DNA of 39,456 nt from Chloroflexota bacterium (GTDB lineage Bacteria > Chloroflexota > Anaerolineae > Anaerolineales > UBA11858), in contig JABGRQ010000106.1 of assembly GCA_018648225.1 (NCBI GenBank), positions 1 to 39,456 on the forward strand, in the 5' to 3' direction. Below are positions 23,522-32,436 of this stretch, piece after piece. The notes under the pieces are model-generated. The model saw nothing but the letters and a program-made list of their open reading frames with translations. It made no database searches and was not told the DNA's origin. The position numbers were made by a program, and so were the translations under genes. Each line of letters starts with the position of its first letter. Within the stretch, counting starts at the first letter, position 1.

Positions 23522-24637
23522 ATGCTCAACTCTGACGAACAGATTATCATCCAGCAACTTAGCAACGCCCTCTGCCAGCAAATACCCGATTGGTTTGGAG
23601 AGCAAGCCCAATTGGTACGCCTTGCCCCAATCACAATCCGCTATGCTTTTTCATACGCGTTTTTATACGATGTAATGCTTTCCAATTGGCAAGTTGTCCG
23701 CATACGCGCTAAAATCCAGGACTATGAGGAACGCAGCGACCTGCCAGCGGCCATACAGGATACCGAATTAAGGTTCGCCGCACAACAAGAATTTGAAGCC
23801 CTGCAAGTGATGGCGAAAGCCATCCGCGATCAAGACGACCCTCAACTTGGTTATATTCAGGCCATCGCCTATTTACCGCGCTGGAACGCGATTGTGATGC
23901 ATGAAGTAGAAGCTGTTGTGTCATTTCGCAAAATCCTTTACCGGCCAGATATGCGCCTGGGTTTTCCAAATATCCGCCAGCGTTTCGCAAAAGCAATTCA
24001 TCTCGCCGGAAAGTGGCTGCGCCTCTACCATCAAGCTTTGGGCGACGTGCAATTGCAGCCTTTTGACACGCGCGATCTATCCGAACATCTGGAAATGCGC
24101 TTCCGTCAAATCGCAGAAATTCAGGTCTCACACGGAGATATGCAATCCCTGAAGAAAAAATTCAAGGCAGCATTATCGGCATTGAAGGACTGCCCAGTCT
24201 ACTACACACTAACACACAGTGATTTTCATCTCACCAATATTCTCTTATCGTCCAATGGACAAGTAATCGTTTTGGATTTCGATCCAAGTTTCCGGGAGCG
24301 TAGGCCGCTGTATTTTGATATTCTACAATTATTTACCGATATTGATGTTCAAAAAACACTAATCAGCAGCTTCGGGTTTTTGCTGCCGCAAGCCTACCTA
24401 CGAAGACTGCGAGAACAATTCTTCAAAGGCTATTTCACGGACATATCGCTGGACCGGCGCTTCAACGCCTTGTATAGCGCCACCGGAATGCTGCGATCTA
24501 TGTATTGGTATAAAAACCGCGCCCTGAAGATGACAGGAGTAAAAAGAATACTTGCGCTGGGTGCATATCAACTCATGCGTCCCTATTTTTCGACTAAAGC
24601 CCACCACTATTTGGATGAAATTTTACAAGCCAAATGA
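23522..24637 (+). CDS. APH/choline-kinase-like phosphotransferase
   Basis: This 371-residue protein has the small-molecule kinase signature of the aminoglycoside phosphotransferase superfamily (PF01636). HSDFHLTN (232-239) is the Brenner-type catalytic loop with D234 as base, and LDFD (251-254) binds the second metal. The N-terminal lobe (about 30-130) is divergent and has no strong glycine loop. In a glycan locus it could phosphorylate a sugar or an alcohol on a precursor, as WaaP-like and choline-kinase-like proteins do; resistance to antibiotics is less likely here. Its stop overlaps the next start (ATGA at 24634), so the two are coupled. Confidence 0.75.
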   Translation: MLNSDEQIIIQQLSNALCQQIPDWFGEQAQLVRLAPITIRYAFSYAFLYDVMLSNWQVVRIRAKIQDYEERSDLPAAIQDTELRFAAQQEFEALQVMAKAIRDQDDPQLGYIQAIAYLPRWNAIVMHEVEAVVSFRKILYRPDMRLGFPNIRQRFAKAIHLAGKWLRLYHQALGDVQLQPFDTRDLSEHLEMRFRQIAEIQVSHGDMQSLKKKFKAALSALKDCPVYYTLTHSDFHLTNILLSSNGQVIVLDFDPSFRERRPLYFDILQLFTDIDVQKTLISSFGFLLPQAYLRRLREQFFKGYFTDISLDRRFNALYSATGMLRSMYWYKNRALKMTGVKRILALGAYQLMRPYFSTKAHHYLDEILQAK

Positions 24638-25821
24638 CCCATCTTCAAATTGCCAACAATTGCCCGGCGTGCCGCTCCACAGAAACACAGATCTTCTACC
24701 GCGTTGAGCGCGCACCCACGCACAGCGTATTGCTGCACAAAAGTCGGCAAGAAGCCCTGGAGTACCCAACCGGGGCAATCCAACTGGCTTTTTGCGAACA
24801 ATGCGGATTCATCTTCAATACGGCCTATAATCCGGCTTTGCAAAATTATCACGCCGAATATGAAAGCACACAGAGCTATTCGCCCACATTCGACCATTTT
24901 TCCCACCAATTGGCGCAAGAATTAATTGACCGCCACGATTTGCGCGGAAAAGAAATCATCGAGATTGGCTGCGGCATGGGGGAATTTCTCAGTCATATTT
25001 GCGGGATGGGCGGAAACCGCGGCCTGGGGTTTGATCCTGCTCATCAGGCTGGGCGCGTGGCTCACAGCGAGAAGATTCGCTTTATAAGAGATTTTTATTC
25101 CGAACAGTATGCTCATCACCACGCCGACTTTGTTATCTGCAAGATGACCCTGGAGCATATTGGCAATGTGGCTGAATTTGTGGATATGGTGCGCGCCGCG
25201 TTGACCAATTCTCCACAGGCGTTAGTATATTTCCAGGTGCCAGATACCAACCGCGTGCTCGAGGAAATCGCCTTTTGGGATATTTATTACGAACACTGTT
25301 CCTACTTCACGGCAAACTCGCTGAGAAATCTTTTCCAACGCTGCGGATTTGAAGTGCTGCGCCTGGAGCGCGCCTATGACAACCAATACCTGATGATCGA
25401 GGCCAGGCTTTCTACCCCCGCGATCCCGACCCTCGCTAAACCTGCAAACAATCCGCGCAGCAAGGTCACTTTCTTTCAACAACATATCGCCCGGCGCTTA
25501 TCTGGCTGGCGAAATTTTCTGGCCAAAAAACAACACCAGCGCCAACGCGTAATGCTTTGGGGCGGCGGCTCGAAAGCAGTCGCTTTTCTCACCACGCTGG
25601 GCATCGGTAACGAAATTGAATACTGTGTAGATATCAACCCGCACAAACGTGGCACCTTCACTGCCGGAAGCGGGCACGAAATCATTGCGCCGGAAGACCT
25701 GAAAGACTCGCCCCCCGATGTGGTAATTGTGCTAAATCCAATTTACATCCCCGAAATTCGACAAAGCCTGAAAACTCTGGGGCTGGTTCCTGATATTCTA
25801 TCGATTACAACATCTTTTTAG
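24634..25821 (+). CDS. Zinc-type C-methyltransferase-like protein (paralogue A)
   Basis: This 395-residue protein has the layout of sugar C-methyltransferases. The zinc knuckle cysteines are C10, C13, C54 and C57, and the SAM loop is IIEIGCGMGEFL (108-119). FQVPDTNRVLEE precedes FWDIYYEHCSYFT, with E220-H221 at the expected catalytic pair. The C-terminal Rossmann-like domain has MLWGGGSKAVAFL and VDINPHKRGTF. It is clearly related to the next gene (26111-27262) along the whole length and less so to the protein encoded at 19360. The ATGA overlap with the kinase gene fixes the start. Substrate unknown. Confidence 0.8.
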   Translation: MTHLQIANNCPACRSTETQIFYRVERAPTHSVLLHKSRQEALEYPTGAIQLAFCEQCGFIFNTAYNPALQNYHAEYESTQSYSPTFDHFSHQLAQELIDRHDLRGKEIIEIGCGMGEFLSHICGMGGNRGLGFDPAHQAGRVAHSEKIRFIRDFYSEQYAHHHADFVICKMTLEHIGNVAEFVDMVRAALTNSPQALVYFQVPDTNRVLEEIAFWDIYYEHCSYFTANSLRNLFQRCGFEVLRLERAYDNQYLMIEARLSTPAIPTLAKPANNPRSKVTFFQQHIARRLSGWRNFLAKKQHQRQRVMLWGGGSKAVAFLTTLGIGNEIEYCVDINPHKRGTFTAGSGHEIIAPEDLKDSPPDVVIVLNPIYIPEIRQSLKTLGLVPDILSITTSF

Positions 25822-25888
25822 ATTATTCAGATGACAGAGAAATAATAACTGTCTATCCGAAAATTTATTTGGATAGATTTGAGAATAT

Positions 25889-26002
25889 GTCATTCTGAGG
25901 AGCGAAGCAACGAAGAATCCCTGGTACGCTGCATCATTCTTTGCCTATGCGGGTTCGAATAAACTCAACCCCACAGGGATTCCTCGCTTTGCTCGGAATG
26001 AC
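25889..26002 (+). repeat. Palindromic intergenic repeat with GTCATT...AATGAC ends
   Basis: The left arm, GTCATTCTGAGGAGCGAAGC continuing to CCCTG (25889-25923), is complementary with a few mismatches to the right arm from CAGGGATTCC to GGAATGAC (25974-26002). The arms enclose about 50 nt. It looks like a non-autonomous palindromic element of the GTCATT(C/G) family found in many environmental genomes. It separates the two C-methyltransferase paralogues. No gene is seen in 25822-26110 apart from this repeat and the promoter candidate. Confidence 0.75.
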
Positions 26003-26047
26003 AAGACTGTTCAAAATCATGTTGACCGCTACAATATATTTGTATTA

Positions 26048-26075
26048 TTGGCATATCTATTTCGAATTTTATGAT
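26048..26075 (+). promoter_or_regulatory. Candidate sigma-70-type promoter for the second C-methyltransferase
   Basis: TTGGCA (26048-26053) and TATGAT (26070-26075) are separated by 16 nt, each one or two bases from consensus, in an AT-rich stretch directly after the palindromic repeat. Transcription would start near 26082, 29 nt before the ATG at 26111. It would drive the methyltransferase, rmlB and membrane protein genes. Confidence 0.45.
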
Positions 26076-26110
26076 AGATTCTACATATTGTGCGCTCTGT
26101 GATAACCCCT

Positions 26111-27262
26111 ATGCTCACACACTGCCCGGTTTGCGAACACCCAACGTATAGCGAGATTCTGCACATCCAGGAAACGCCTGTCCACTGTAATCGTCTGTAC
26201 GGCAGCCGCGCGGCTGCGCTGACCGCGCCCATCGGGGAGATTGACCTGGTCTACTGCGAAAACTGCAGCCATATTTTCAATCGTGCCTTTGACGAGGTGC
26301 TGACTGCCTACGACCCTGAGTATGAAAATTCACTCTTCCATTCGGCACGCTTTCGGGAATACGCCCGCGGTATCGCGACAGAACTCATTCAGCGGCATAA
26401 TCTGCACAACAAGGATATTCTTGAAATCGGCTGCGGTGGCGGGGATTTTCTCAAATTAATCTGCGATCTGGGCGAAAATCGCGGCCGCGGTTTTGATCCA
26501 GCCTATGACGCTGAACAAGGTATTGTTGCAGAAAATCTGCACTTTGTGCGCGGTTATTTTGACGCAACGCATCTCACTCTGCCGATTGATTTTGTTGTTT
26601 GCCGCCATGTGCTGGAGCATCTCGCCGCGCCTGCCGAATTATTGGCGCTGGTACGCGCGGCCAACACCCCGCTTTTCTTCGAAGTGCCCAATGCGCTTTA
26701 CACGCTGCGCGATCTGGGTATCTGGGATGTGATCTACGAGCATCCTTCGCTTTTTACGCCGACTTCGCTGCAATATATCTTCGAGCGCGGTGAGTTCTCC
26801 GTCATGCGGCTGGATGAAGTTTATGGAAAACAGTTCCTGGCGCTTGAAGCACACCCTAAGAGAAATCCGGCTTTTGCCGCGCCTTCTCCTCCTCAAAGCG
26901 GACTCGCCCGGGAATTGGTTGCCACCTTCAAGCAACGCTGCGCCGAAAAGGTTTCCCACTGGGTGCAGAAAATCCATCATTTCGCAGAATCAGCTCAAAA
27001 AGTTGTCCTGTGGGGCGCTGGCTCCAAGGGCGTAACCTTCCTGAATTCCTTTGATAAAAACCCTCCCATCGAATTCATCGTAGATATCAATCCCCGCAAA
27101 CAAGGCTTATTCATCCCGCGCACCGGGCAAGAAATTATTTCCCCCAACGCGCTCAAAAAATACCAGCCTGACGGTATAATTCTGCTCAATCCGCTCTATG
27201 CGCGCGAAATTCGTTCGCAAGTTGAGGCCATTGGCGTGCGGACAAAAATCTACTTTGCATGA
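26111..27262 (+). CDS. Zinc-type C-methyltransferase-like protein (paralogue B)
   Basis: This 383-residue protein is the tandem relative of the one encoded at 24634. It has C5, C8, C49 and C52 in the zinc knuckle, ILEIGCGGGDFL (103-114) for SAM, EVPNALYTLRD, and IYEHPSLFT with E210-H211 at the catalytic site. The C-terminal part has VLWGAGSKGVTFL and VDINPRKQGLF. Two in-frame GTG codons lie upstream (26090, 26099), but the ATG at 26111 best matches the paralogue's N-terminus. No Shine-Dalgarno is obvious for any of them. It sits 17 nt before the dTDP-glucose 4,6-dehydratase gene, which could supply its 4-keto-sugar substrate; that pairing is inference. Confidence 0.8.
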   Translation: MLTHCPVCEHPTYSEILHIQETPVHCNRLYGSRAAALTAPIGEIDLVYCENCSHIFNRAFDEVLTAYDPEYENSLFHSARFREYARGIATELIQRHNLHNKDILEIGCGGGDFLKLICDLGENRGRGFDPAYDAEQGIVAENLHFVRGYFDATHLTLPIDFVVCRHVLEHLAAPAELLALVRAANTPLFFEVPNALYTLRDLGIWDVIYEHPSLFTPTSLQYIFERGEFSVMRLDEVYGKQFLALEAHPKRNPAFAAPSPPQSGLARELVATFKQRCAEKVSHWVQKIHHFAESAQKVVLWGAGSKGVTFLNSFDKNPPIEFIVDINPRKQGLFIPRTGQEIISPNALKKYQPDGIILLNPLYAREIRSQVEAIGVRTKIYFA

Positions 27263-27279
27263 ATAAATAAGGAAACGCT

Positions 27280-28356
27280 GTGAAAAACATTCTCATTACT
27301 GGCGGCGCCGGATTCATCGGCTCAAATTTCGTGCGCCAACTCCTGAAAAACGAACCTGATTTACAGGTTATTAATCTTGACGCACTGACCTACGCCGGCA
27401 GCCGGGCGAATCTCGAAGCATTGCCCGGCGAAGAACGGCATACGTTTATTCAGGGAGATATTTGCGACCGCGCCCAGGTTGACGATTTGCTGCGCCAGCA
27501 CGAGATTGACACGATTGTGCATTTCGCCGCCGAATCGCATGTCGATCGCTCGATTCTCGGACCGGAGCAATTTATCCAAACCAATATCGTGGGCACCTTT
27601 ACCTTGCTGGAAGCGGCTAAAGATTTCTGGCTGCGCGAGCGCAAATGGATTTCCGGGCAGGCGCGCTTTCATCACATTTCCACCGATGAGGTATTTGGCT
27701 CTCTCGCCCCGGACGATCCTCCCTTCGCCGAGACCACGCCCTACCAGCCTAATTCGCCCTACGCGGCTTCTAAAGCCGCCAGCGACCATCTGGTGCGGGC
27801 TTACCATCACACCTACGGGCTGCCAACCACACTGACCAACTGCTCCAACAATTACGGGCCACACCAATTCCCCGAAAAATTGATTCCGCTAATGATTTTG
27901 AACGCGCTGGAAGGTAAGCCATTGCCTGTTTATGGGGATGGGCAACAAATTCGGGATTGGCTTTATGTGGAAGACCATTGCGAGGCGATTGCGTTGGTAC
28001 TGCGCCAGGGGCGGATCGGTGAAGACTATAATGTCGGCGGCGACAACCAACCCACAAATTTGGAGATTATCCAAACGTTGTGCAACATCCTCGATGCGCG
28101 CTTGCCTGCTTCGCCGCACAAACCCCACGCGCAGTTGATTGAATACGTCACCGACCGCCCCGGGCACGATCGGCGCTATGCAATTGATATGCGCAAAATC
28201 CAAACGGAATTGGGTTGGCAGCCGCGGCAAGCGCTTGTCAGCGGGCTTGAAAAAACTGTAGACTGGTATCTCGCCAACGCTGAGTGGGTGGCTAAAATCC
28301 GCAAGCAGCAACAATACAACCAATGGATGCAGCAAAATTATGCGCATCGATCTTGA
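27280..28356 (+). CDS. rfbB: dTDP-glucose 4,6-dehydratase
   Basis: This 358-residue extended SDR converts dTDP-glucose to dTDP-4-keto-6-deoxyglucose. The NAD loop is GGAGFIG (8-14), with HFAAESHVDRSI (81-92). The catalytic STDEVFGSL (134-142) has the dehydratase-specific TDE, and Y161-K165 lies in YAASK. NNYGPHQFPEKLIPL and DDGQQIRDWLYVEDH-type segments (here starting GDGQQ) complete the RmlB signature. rmlA, rmlC and rmlD are not in the window, so either rhamnose genes lie elsewhere or the product feeds the C-methyltransferases nearby. The GTG at 27280 follows AAGGAAA (27269-27275). Confidence 0.92.
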   Translation: MKNILITGGAGFIGSNFVRQLLKNEPDLQVINLDALTYAGSRANLEALPGEERHTFIQGDICDRAQVDDLLRQHEIDTIVHFAAESHVDRSILGPEQFIQTNIVGTFTLLEAAKDFWLRERKWISGQARFHHISTDEVFGSLAPDDPPFAETTPYQPNSPYAASKAASDHLVRAYHHTYGLPTTLTNCSNNYGPHQFPEKLIPLMILNALEGKPLPVYGDGQQIRDWLYVEDHCEAIALVLRQGRIGEDYNVGGDNQPTNLEIIQTLCNILDARLPASPHKPHAQLIEYVTDRPGHDRRYAIDMRKIQTELGWQPRQALVSGLEKTVDWYLANAEWVAKIRKQQQYNQWMQQNYAHRS

Positions 28357-28993
28357 GAAAAAAGAATATCGTCTGCTGTTCTCGCTGCTACTGATTGATG
28401 CCATTTTCATCGTTGCCCACATTCTTAAATTCAGCACCAATCTGGTTTCCTCGTATTTGTTCTCGCTTGAGCAGAACAAAGGCTATGCCGAAATTTATCA
28501 GGACATCAAAGGGGTTTGGATCGCTGTACTTTTAGTTTATTTGTTCATCCGGCGACGAAAAATAGTCTATGCCGTTTGGCTGCTGCTGTTTGGCTTCATT
28601 TTGCTCAATAACGTGATGACGTTTCATGAGAGTATCGCCGGGAGCCTGAGTACTAATTTAATGCCCTTCGACTGGCCGCTGGCATACAAAGTCAAGCTGG
28701 GGGAATTGGCTCTCTACCTAATGATCGGAATTCCAACAATGCTTTTTATAGGGATAAGCTACCGAAGAAGCGCGCCCGAAGAGCAGTCCGTTACGCGCAC
28801 GTTGCTGTGGTTATTCGCCCTGTTGATGGTTTTTGCATTAGGGGTTGATCTGCTGCACATCGGCATCCGGCGGATTTTTGATACACAGCTAGTTTATGAA
28901 ATTATGGGCGGATTGGAAGAGGGGGGTGAAATGGTTGTGATGAGTTTGATCTACGCTTACCTGTTCGGGGTGGATGAAAGCTCGACAAAATAG
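28340..28993 (+). CDS. Polytopic membrane protein of unknown function
   Basis: This is a 217-residue protein with about six hydrophobic segments (near 11-29, 57-71, 74-93, 119-140, 152-172 and 196-210). I do not recognise the family. Polar residues in or beside the membrane stand out: H27, H96-E97 in TFHES, E122, D170 and H173 in GVDLLHIG, and E193/E194/E197 in LEEGGEM. Such a set could bind a metal or form an intramembrane active site, but this is speculative. Its start overlaps the rmlB stop by 17 nt, so it is co-translated and probably part of the glycan locus. It ends 8 nt before the convergent amidohydrolase gene, with no visible terminator between. Confidence 0.65.
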   Translation: MRIDLEKKEYRLLFSLLLIDAIFIVAHILKFSTNLVSSYLFSLEQNKGYAEIYQDIKGVWIAVLLVYLFIRRRKIVYAVWLLLFGFILLNNVMTFHESIAGSLSTNLMPFDWPLAYKVKLGELALYLMIGIPTMLFIGISYRRSAPEEQSVTRTLLWLFALLMVFALGVDLLHIGIRRIFDTQLVYEIMGGLEEGGEMVVMSLIYAYLFGVDESSTK

Positions 28994-29001
28994 CCTCCGT
29001 T

Positions 29002-30630
29002 TTATTTAGCCGAATACACCCATTCACCGGCAATCATGGTGCTGAGGGGTAGAATTTCGTGCAGCCCGTCCGCTTCACAGGTAAAAGGATTTGTATCTAA
29101 CACCAGAAGGTCGGCATGATAACCCGGCGCGAGTACTCCCAGGCGATCTTCTATCCCCGCTGCGTAGGCCGCACCGAAGGTATAGGCGCGCAGGGCTTCT
29201 ATAAGACTGATGCGCTGCGCGGGGAACCAGCCATCCGGCCCAGGGCTGCCATCCCGGCGGCGGCGGGTGACGGCGGCATGCAATCCCCAAAACGGATTCG
29301 GCGACTCGACCGGTGCATCGGAGCCGAAGGCCAATACCGTCCCGTACGCTAACTGATCCTGCCAGGTATAGCCATTTGTGGCACGCTGCCCCAGGTTACG
29401 GTCGGCCATGTACATATCTGAAGTGGCATGAATTGGCTGCATGGATGCAATAATGCCCAATTCAGCCAGACGAGGAGCGTCATCGGGGTGAATGATTTGC
29501 ACGTGCTCAATGCGGTGGCGCAAAGACGACGGGGGATGGAGGTCGGGAGACGGATGGCTATGCGCCAAACTTTTTTCGTATTTGCGCAGGGCTTCAAAGG
29601 CATCCACCACTTCATGATTCGTCCGGTCGCCGATTGCGTGAATGGTTAGCGGCAAACCATTGGCAACCGCCTGCTGACCGAATTCAACAATTTGCTCGGC
29701 ATCGAGCAGCAGCATACCGCGGTTTTCGGCTTCGCCCTCATAGGGTTGTAACATCGCCGCTGTGCGCGGCCCCAAAGCACCATCGCCAAAAGCCTTCACG
29801 CCGCCAATGCGCAGCCGATCGTCGCCGAAACCCCAGCGCAAACCCAGGCCAACGGCATAGGGCAAATCTTCCACAGGGATATTTTTGACCACGCGTAATT
29901 TTAGCGCATCGCGTTGATGCAGCCGTTGCAAAGCATCAAAACAAGCGCGGCGATCGAAATCGTGTACTCCAGTTATTCCGAACGCAAATAACTGCGCTTG
30001 CGCTTGCAAAAGCATCTCGGCCAGTTCATCGCCCGAAGGTTCAGGAATGATCCGCGCCAACAAGGTCATCGCGCCTTCCAATAATATCCCGGTTGGCGCG
30101 CCGTGCGGATCGCGTTGAAACTCGCCATCTTCAGGGTTGAGTGTCTGAGCGCTAATTTTTGCCGCACATAACGCGGCGCTATTCGCCCAACCCGCGTGCA
30201 GCGACTTCGCCGTCAGATAGACTGGATGCTGCGGGGCGACGGCATCCAACTGTGCGGCAGTCGGGAACCCGCCTTCGTTGGGCAAGCCCCAATTATTTTG
30301 ATTCCAGCCGTGGCCCAGAATCCACTCGCCAGGCGCGGAAACCGCGGCGCGCTCGGCGACACGTTGCAAACATTTTTCCAGGGAGTCAACTTCACAATCG
30401 ACATATTGCAAACTTTGAGCGTAATGCTGCATGTGAATATGCGCATCCGTCAGGCCAGGGATCAGCGGGGCGCCGCCCATGTTTTGGGTTTGCGCGCCAG
30501 CCCCAAACTGAGTCCGTAAATCATCATCCCCCAGCGCCAGAATCACGCCCCGGTCGATGGCAATCGCCGAAGCGCGCGGCATCTCCGGGTTCAGGGTATA
30601 GATATCCGCATTATAAAGAATTTTCACCAT
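29002..30630 (-). CDS. YtcJ-like amidohydrolase (Amidohydro_3 family)
   Basis: This 542-residue protein has metal-dependent amidohydrolase features of the YtcJ/PF07969 type. A beta-sandwich start is followed by PLIPGLTDAHIHM (55-67), where H64 and H66 are metal ligands. HGWNQNNWG follows, then HAIGDR for the later histidine, HRIEHVQ, and FGSDAPVESPNPF with the final metal-binding aspartate. It is full length for the family. Substrates of YtcJ-like enzymes are mostly unknown; some act on N-acylated compounds. The start lies 5 nt beyond the parB stop on the same strand, so it is probably cotranscribed with parB, although a functional link is not obvious. Confidence 0.85.
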   Translation of the reverse strand: MVKILYNADIYTLNPEMPRASAIAIDRGVILALGDDDLRTQFGAGAQTQNMGGAPLIPGLTDAHIHMQHYAQSLQYVDCEVDSLEKCLQRVAERAAVSAPGEWILGHGWNQNNWGLPNEGGFPTAAQLDAVAPQHPVYLTAKSLHAGWANSAALCAAKISAQTLNPEDGEFQRDPHGAPTGILLEGAMTLLARIIPEPSGDELAEMLLQAQAQLFAFGITGVHDFDRRACFDALQRLHQRDALKLRVVKNIPVEDLPYAVGLGLRWGFGDDRLRIGGVKAFGDGALGPRTAAMLQPYEGEAENRGMLLLDAEQIVEFGQQAVANGLPLTIHAIGDRTNHEVVDAFEALRKYEKSLAHSHPSPDLHPPSSLRHRIEHVQIIHPDDAPRLAELGIIASMQPIHATSDMYMADRNLGQRATNGYTWQDQLAYGTVLAFGSDAPVESPNPFWGLHAAVTRRRRDGSPGPDGWFPAQRISLIEALRAYTFGAAYAAGIEDRLGVLAPGYHADLLVLDTNPFTCEADGLHEILPLSTMIAGEWVYSAK

Positions 30631-30635
30631 GCGTA

Positions 30636-31511
30636 TTAATCCCCCAAAAATTTCATCAGCAATGCATCCAGCTCTTCATTGGAATAATAATGCACGGTGA
30701 TGGTGCCACCCTTGTTGCCGTGCTTCATGCTGACTTTTGTGCCCAGGGCTGAACGCAAACGCTCTTCGAGTTCAACCACTTCCGGCGGCGGCACCGGACG
30801 CTCGCGCAGGGGTGGTTTCTCTCCACTCAATTTACGGACCAGTTCCTCGGTTTGGCGCACGCTGAGTTTTTTATCGATCACGGTTTGCAAGGCTGCGGCC
30901 TGGCTTTGCGATGTAGATAGGGCTAATAACGCCCGCGCGTGGCCCTCGCTGATTTTTTCTTCCAGCAAGGCTTGTTTGGCACTGGGCGGCAGATTGAGCA
31001 AGCGCAGCGTGTTGGTCACCGCCACGCGGCTTTTGCCCACGCGCTCGGCGATTTCGGCGTGCGCCAGGCCGAATTCGTCCACCAGTTGCTGGTAGGCATC
31101 GGCAGTTTCCAGCGGGCTGAGATCGGCGCGCTGCACATTTTCGATTAACGCCAACTCTAATCGCTGCTGATCGGTGGCCTCGCGCACCACCACGGGCACT
31201 TTTTCCAGCCCCGCTTCTTTGGAAGCCAGCAAACGCCGCTCTCCGGCAACGAGAATATAACCCGTAGTTTGTTCATCGCGGGTAACGATTAGCGGCTGGA
31301 TGATGCCGTGTTCACGAATGGATGCAGCCAGCTCGGCGATTCCAGTTGGCTTGAAGTGGACGCGCGGCTGACGAGGGTTGGGGCTGATCTGGCTCACCGG
31401 AACTTCAACTACCCCCGCGGCGAGATCCACCGAAGCAGACGGTAGCGCATCCATCGGAATCAACGCGTCTAAACCTTTACCCAGGCCTGAGCGTTTACGT
31501 GGAGATGTCAT
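30636..31511 (-). CDS. parB: Chromosome partitioning protein ParB
   Basis: This 291-residue ParB/Spo0J protein has a basic N-terminus RKRSGLGKGLDALI. The CTP-binding domain has ISPNPRQPR and VAGERRL (the GERR box). ELALIENVQRADLSPLE and a helix-turn-helix (EIAERVGKSRVAVTNTLRLL) follow, with a C-terminal dimerisation region rich in LEERLRSALG. It binds parS, loads and slides as a CTP-dependent clamp, and works with ParA in segregation of the origin region. The AAAGG before the start decides for the ATG at 31511 over an in-frame GTG at 31520 that is part of that ribosome binding site. No parS palindrome (GTTTCACGTGAAAC-like) was found in the window. Confidence 0.93.
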   Translation of the reverse strand: MTSPRKRSGLGKGLDALIPMDALPSASVDLAAGVVEVPVSQISPNPRQPRVHFKPTGIAELAASIREHGIIQPLIVTRDEQTTGYILVAGERRLLASKEAGLEKVPVVVREATDQQRLELALIENVQRADLSPLETADAYQQLVDEFGLAHAEIAERVGKSRVAVTNTLRLLNLPPSAKQALLEEKISEGHARALLALSTSQSQAAALQTVIDKKLSVRQTEELVRKLSGEKPPLRERPVPPPEVVELEERLRSALGTKVSMKHGNKGGTITVHYYSNEELDALLMKFLGD

Positions 31512-31590
31512 ATTCAGCACCTTTCAACAATCCTTCCGAAAAAAGTGTCTGTCCTAAAAAATCTGGCAGACGAGCTACTTTCGGTTCTAT

Positions 31591-32379
31591 TTACAATTTG
31601 GCCGGAACCGCCACACGATCTTTAGTCAGCAATTCTTTGGCTGCCGCCTGATAGGCTTTCCCGCCTGCCGAGTTGCGATCGTAGAGCGAAATTGGAATTC
31701 CATAGGAGGGCGCTTCAGCCAGGCGAACGCTGCGCGTGATAACGGCATCAAATACCTGATCGGGGAAATATTTGCGCACTTCTTCGACAACATCGCTCGA
31801 AAGGTTGGTGCGCGAGTCAAACATGGTCATCAATACACCGCGAATTTTGAGTTGCGGGGCAACCGTGCTGCGGATACGATTCAACGTTTGCACCAACTGG
31901 CCCAACCCCTCCAGCGCTAAATATTCGCACTGCACCGGAATAATCACGCCGTCGTTGGCCGCCACGAGCCCATTGATGGTTAACAGACCCAATGAAGGTG
32001 GGCAATCGATAAGGATATAGTCATATTTATCCTTCAGTTTTTCTAATCCTGAACGCAGGCGTTGTTCACGATGTTCTGCATCCACCAGTTCTACACTCGC
32101 CCCTGCCAAACCGGGATTTGCTGGAAGTAAATCCATATGGAGACGCGGGTTATGCAGAATCAGCTTTTCGGGGGCAGCCTTATCGATCAAGACTTCATAC
32201 GTGCCGCCTTTGATATTCTCCTTGTCCACGCCAATCGAGGAGGTGGCATTGGCCTGCGGGTCAATATCCACCAATAAAACTCGCTGTCCATTCTCCGACA
32301 GGAAAGCCCCCAGGTTGATCGCTGTTGTAGTTTTGCCAACGCCGCCTTTTTGGTTGGCAATTGCGTAAATCAATCCCAT
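31591..32379 (-). CDS. parA: Chromosome partitioning ATPase ParA (Soj)
   Basis: This 262-residue ParA/MinD-family ATPase has the deviant Walker A KGGVGKTTTAINL (about 11-23) and VDIDPQANATSS (about 39-50). DYILIDCPPSLGLL carries Walker B, and GVLMTMFDSRTNLS follows. It is the short chromosomal Soj type without an N-terminal DNA-binding domain. It forms ATP-dependent dimers on the nucleoid and is stimulated by ParB. AAAGGTG followed by TACTGT places the start at the ATG at 32379; the in-frame GTG at 32388 lies within the Shine-Dalgarno itself. Gene order parA-parB with a 79-nt gap is the usual one. Confidence 0.94.
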   Translation of the reverse strand: MGLIYAIANQKGGVGKTTTAINLGAFLSENGQRVLLVDIDPQANATSSIGVDKENIKGGTYEVLIDKAAPEKLILHNPRLHMDLLPANPGLAGASVELVDAEHREQRLRSGLEKLKDKYDYILIDCPPSLGLLTINGLVAANDGVIIPVQCEYLALEGLGQLVQTLNRIRSTVAPQLKIRGVLMTMFDSRTNLSSDVVEEVRKYFPDQVFDAVITRSVRLAEAPSYGIPISLYDRNSAGGKAYQAAAKELLTKDRVAVPAKL

Positions 32380-32436
32380 ACAGTACACCTTTTTATCTTT
32401 TGGGTTTTTGCTACCGTGAACAGGAAGCCTTCATCT

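Noticed and set aside
23522-24637. Antibiotic resistance phosphotransferase
   Set aside because: The APH-type catalytic loop is shared with many metabolic kinases, and the glycan-locus context makes a resistance role unlikely.
25889-26002. A CRISPR unit or small RNA gene
   Set aside because: There are only two inverted arms and no direct repeat-spacer series; the ends fit a palindromic dispersed element.
30159-30752. A 197-codon open frame antisense to the amidohydrolase and parB
   Set aside because: It overlaps two well-supported genes on the other strand and its Arg/Pro/Ser-rich sequence is typical of a shadow frame.
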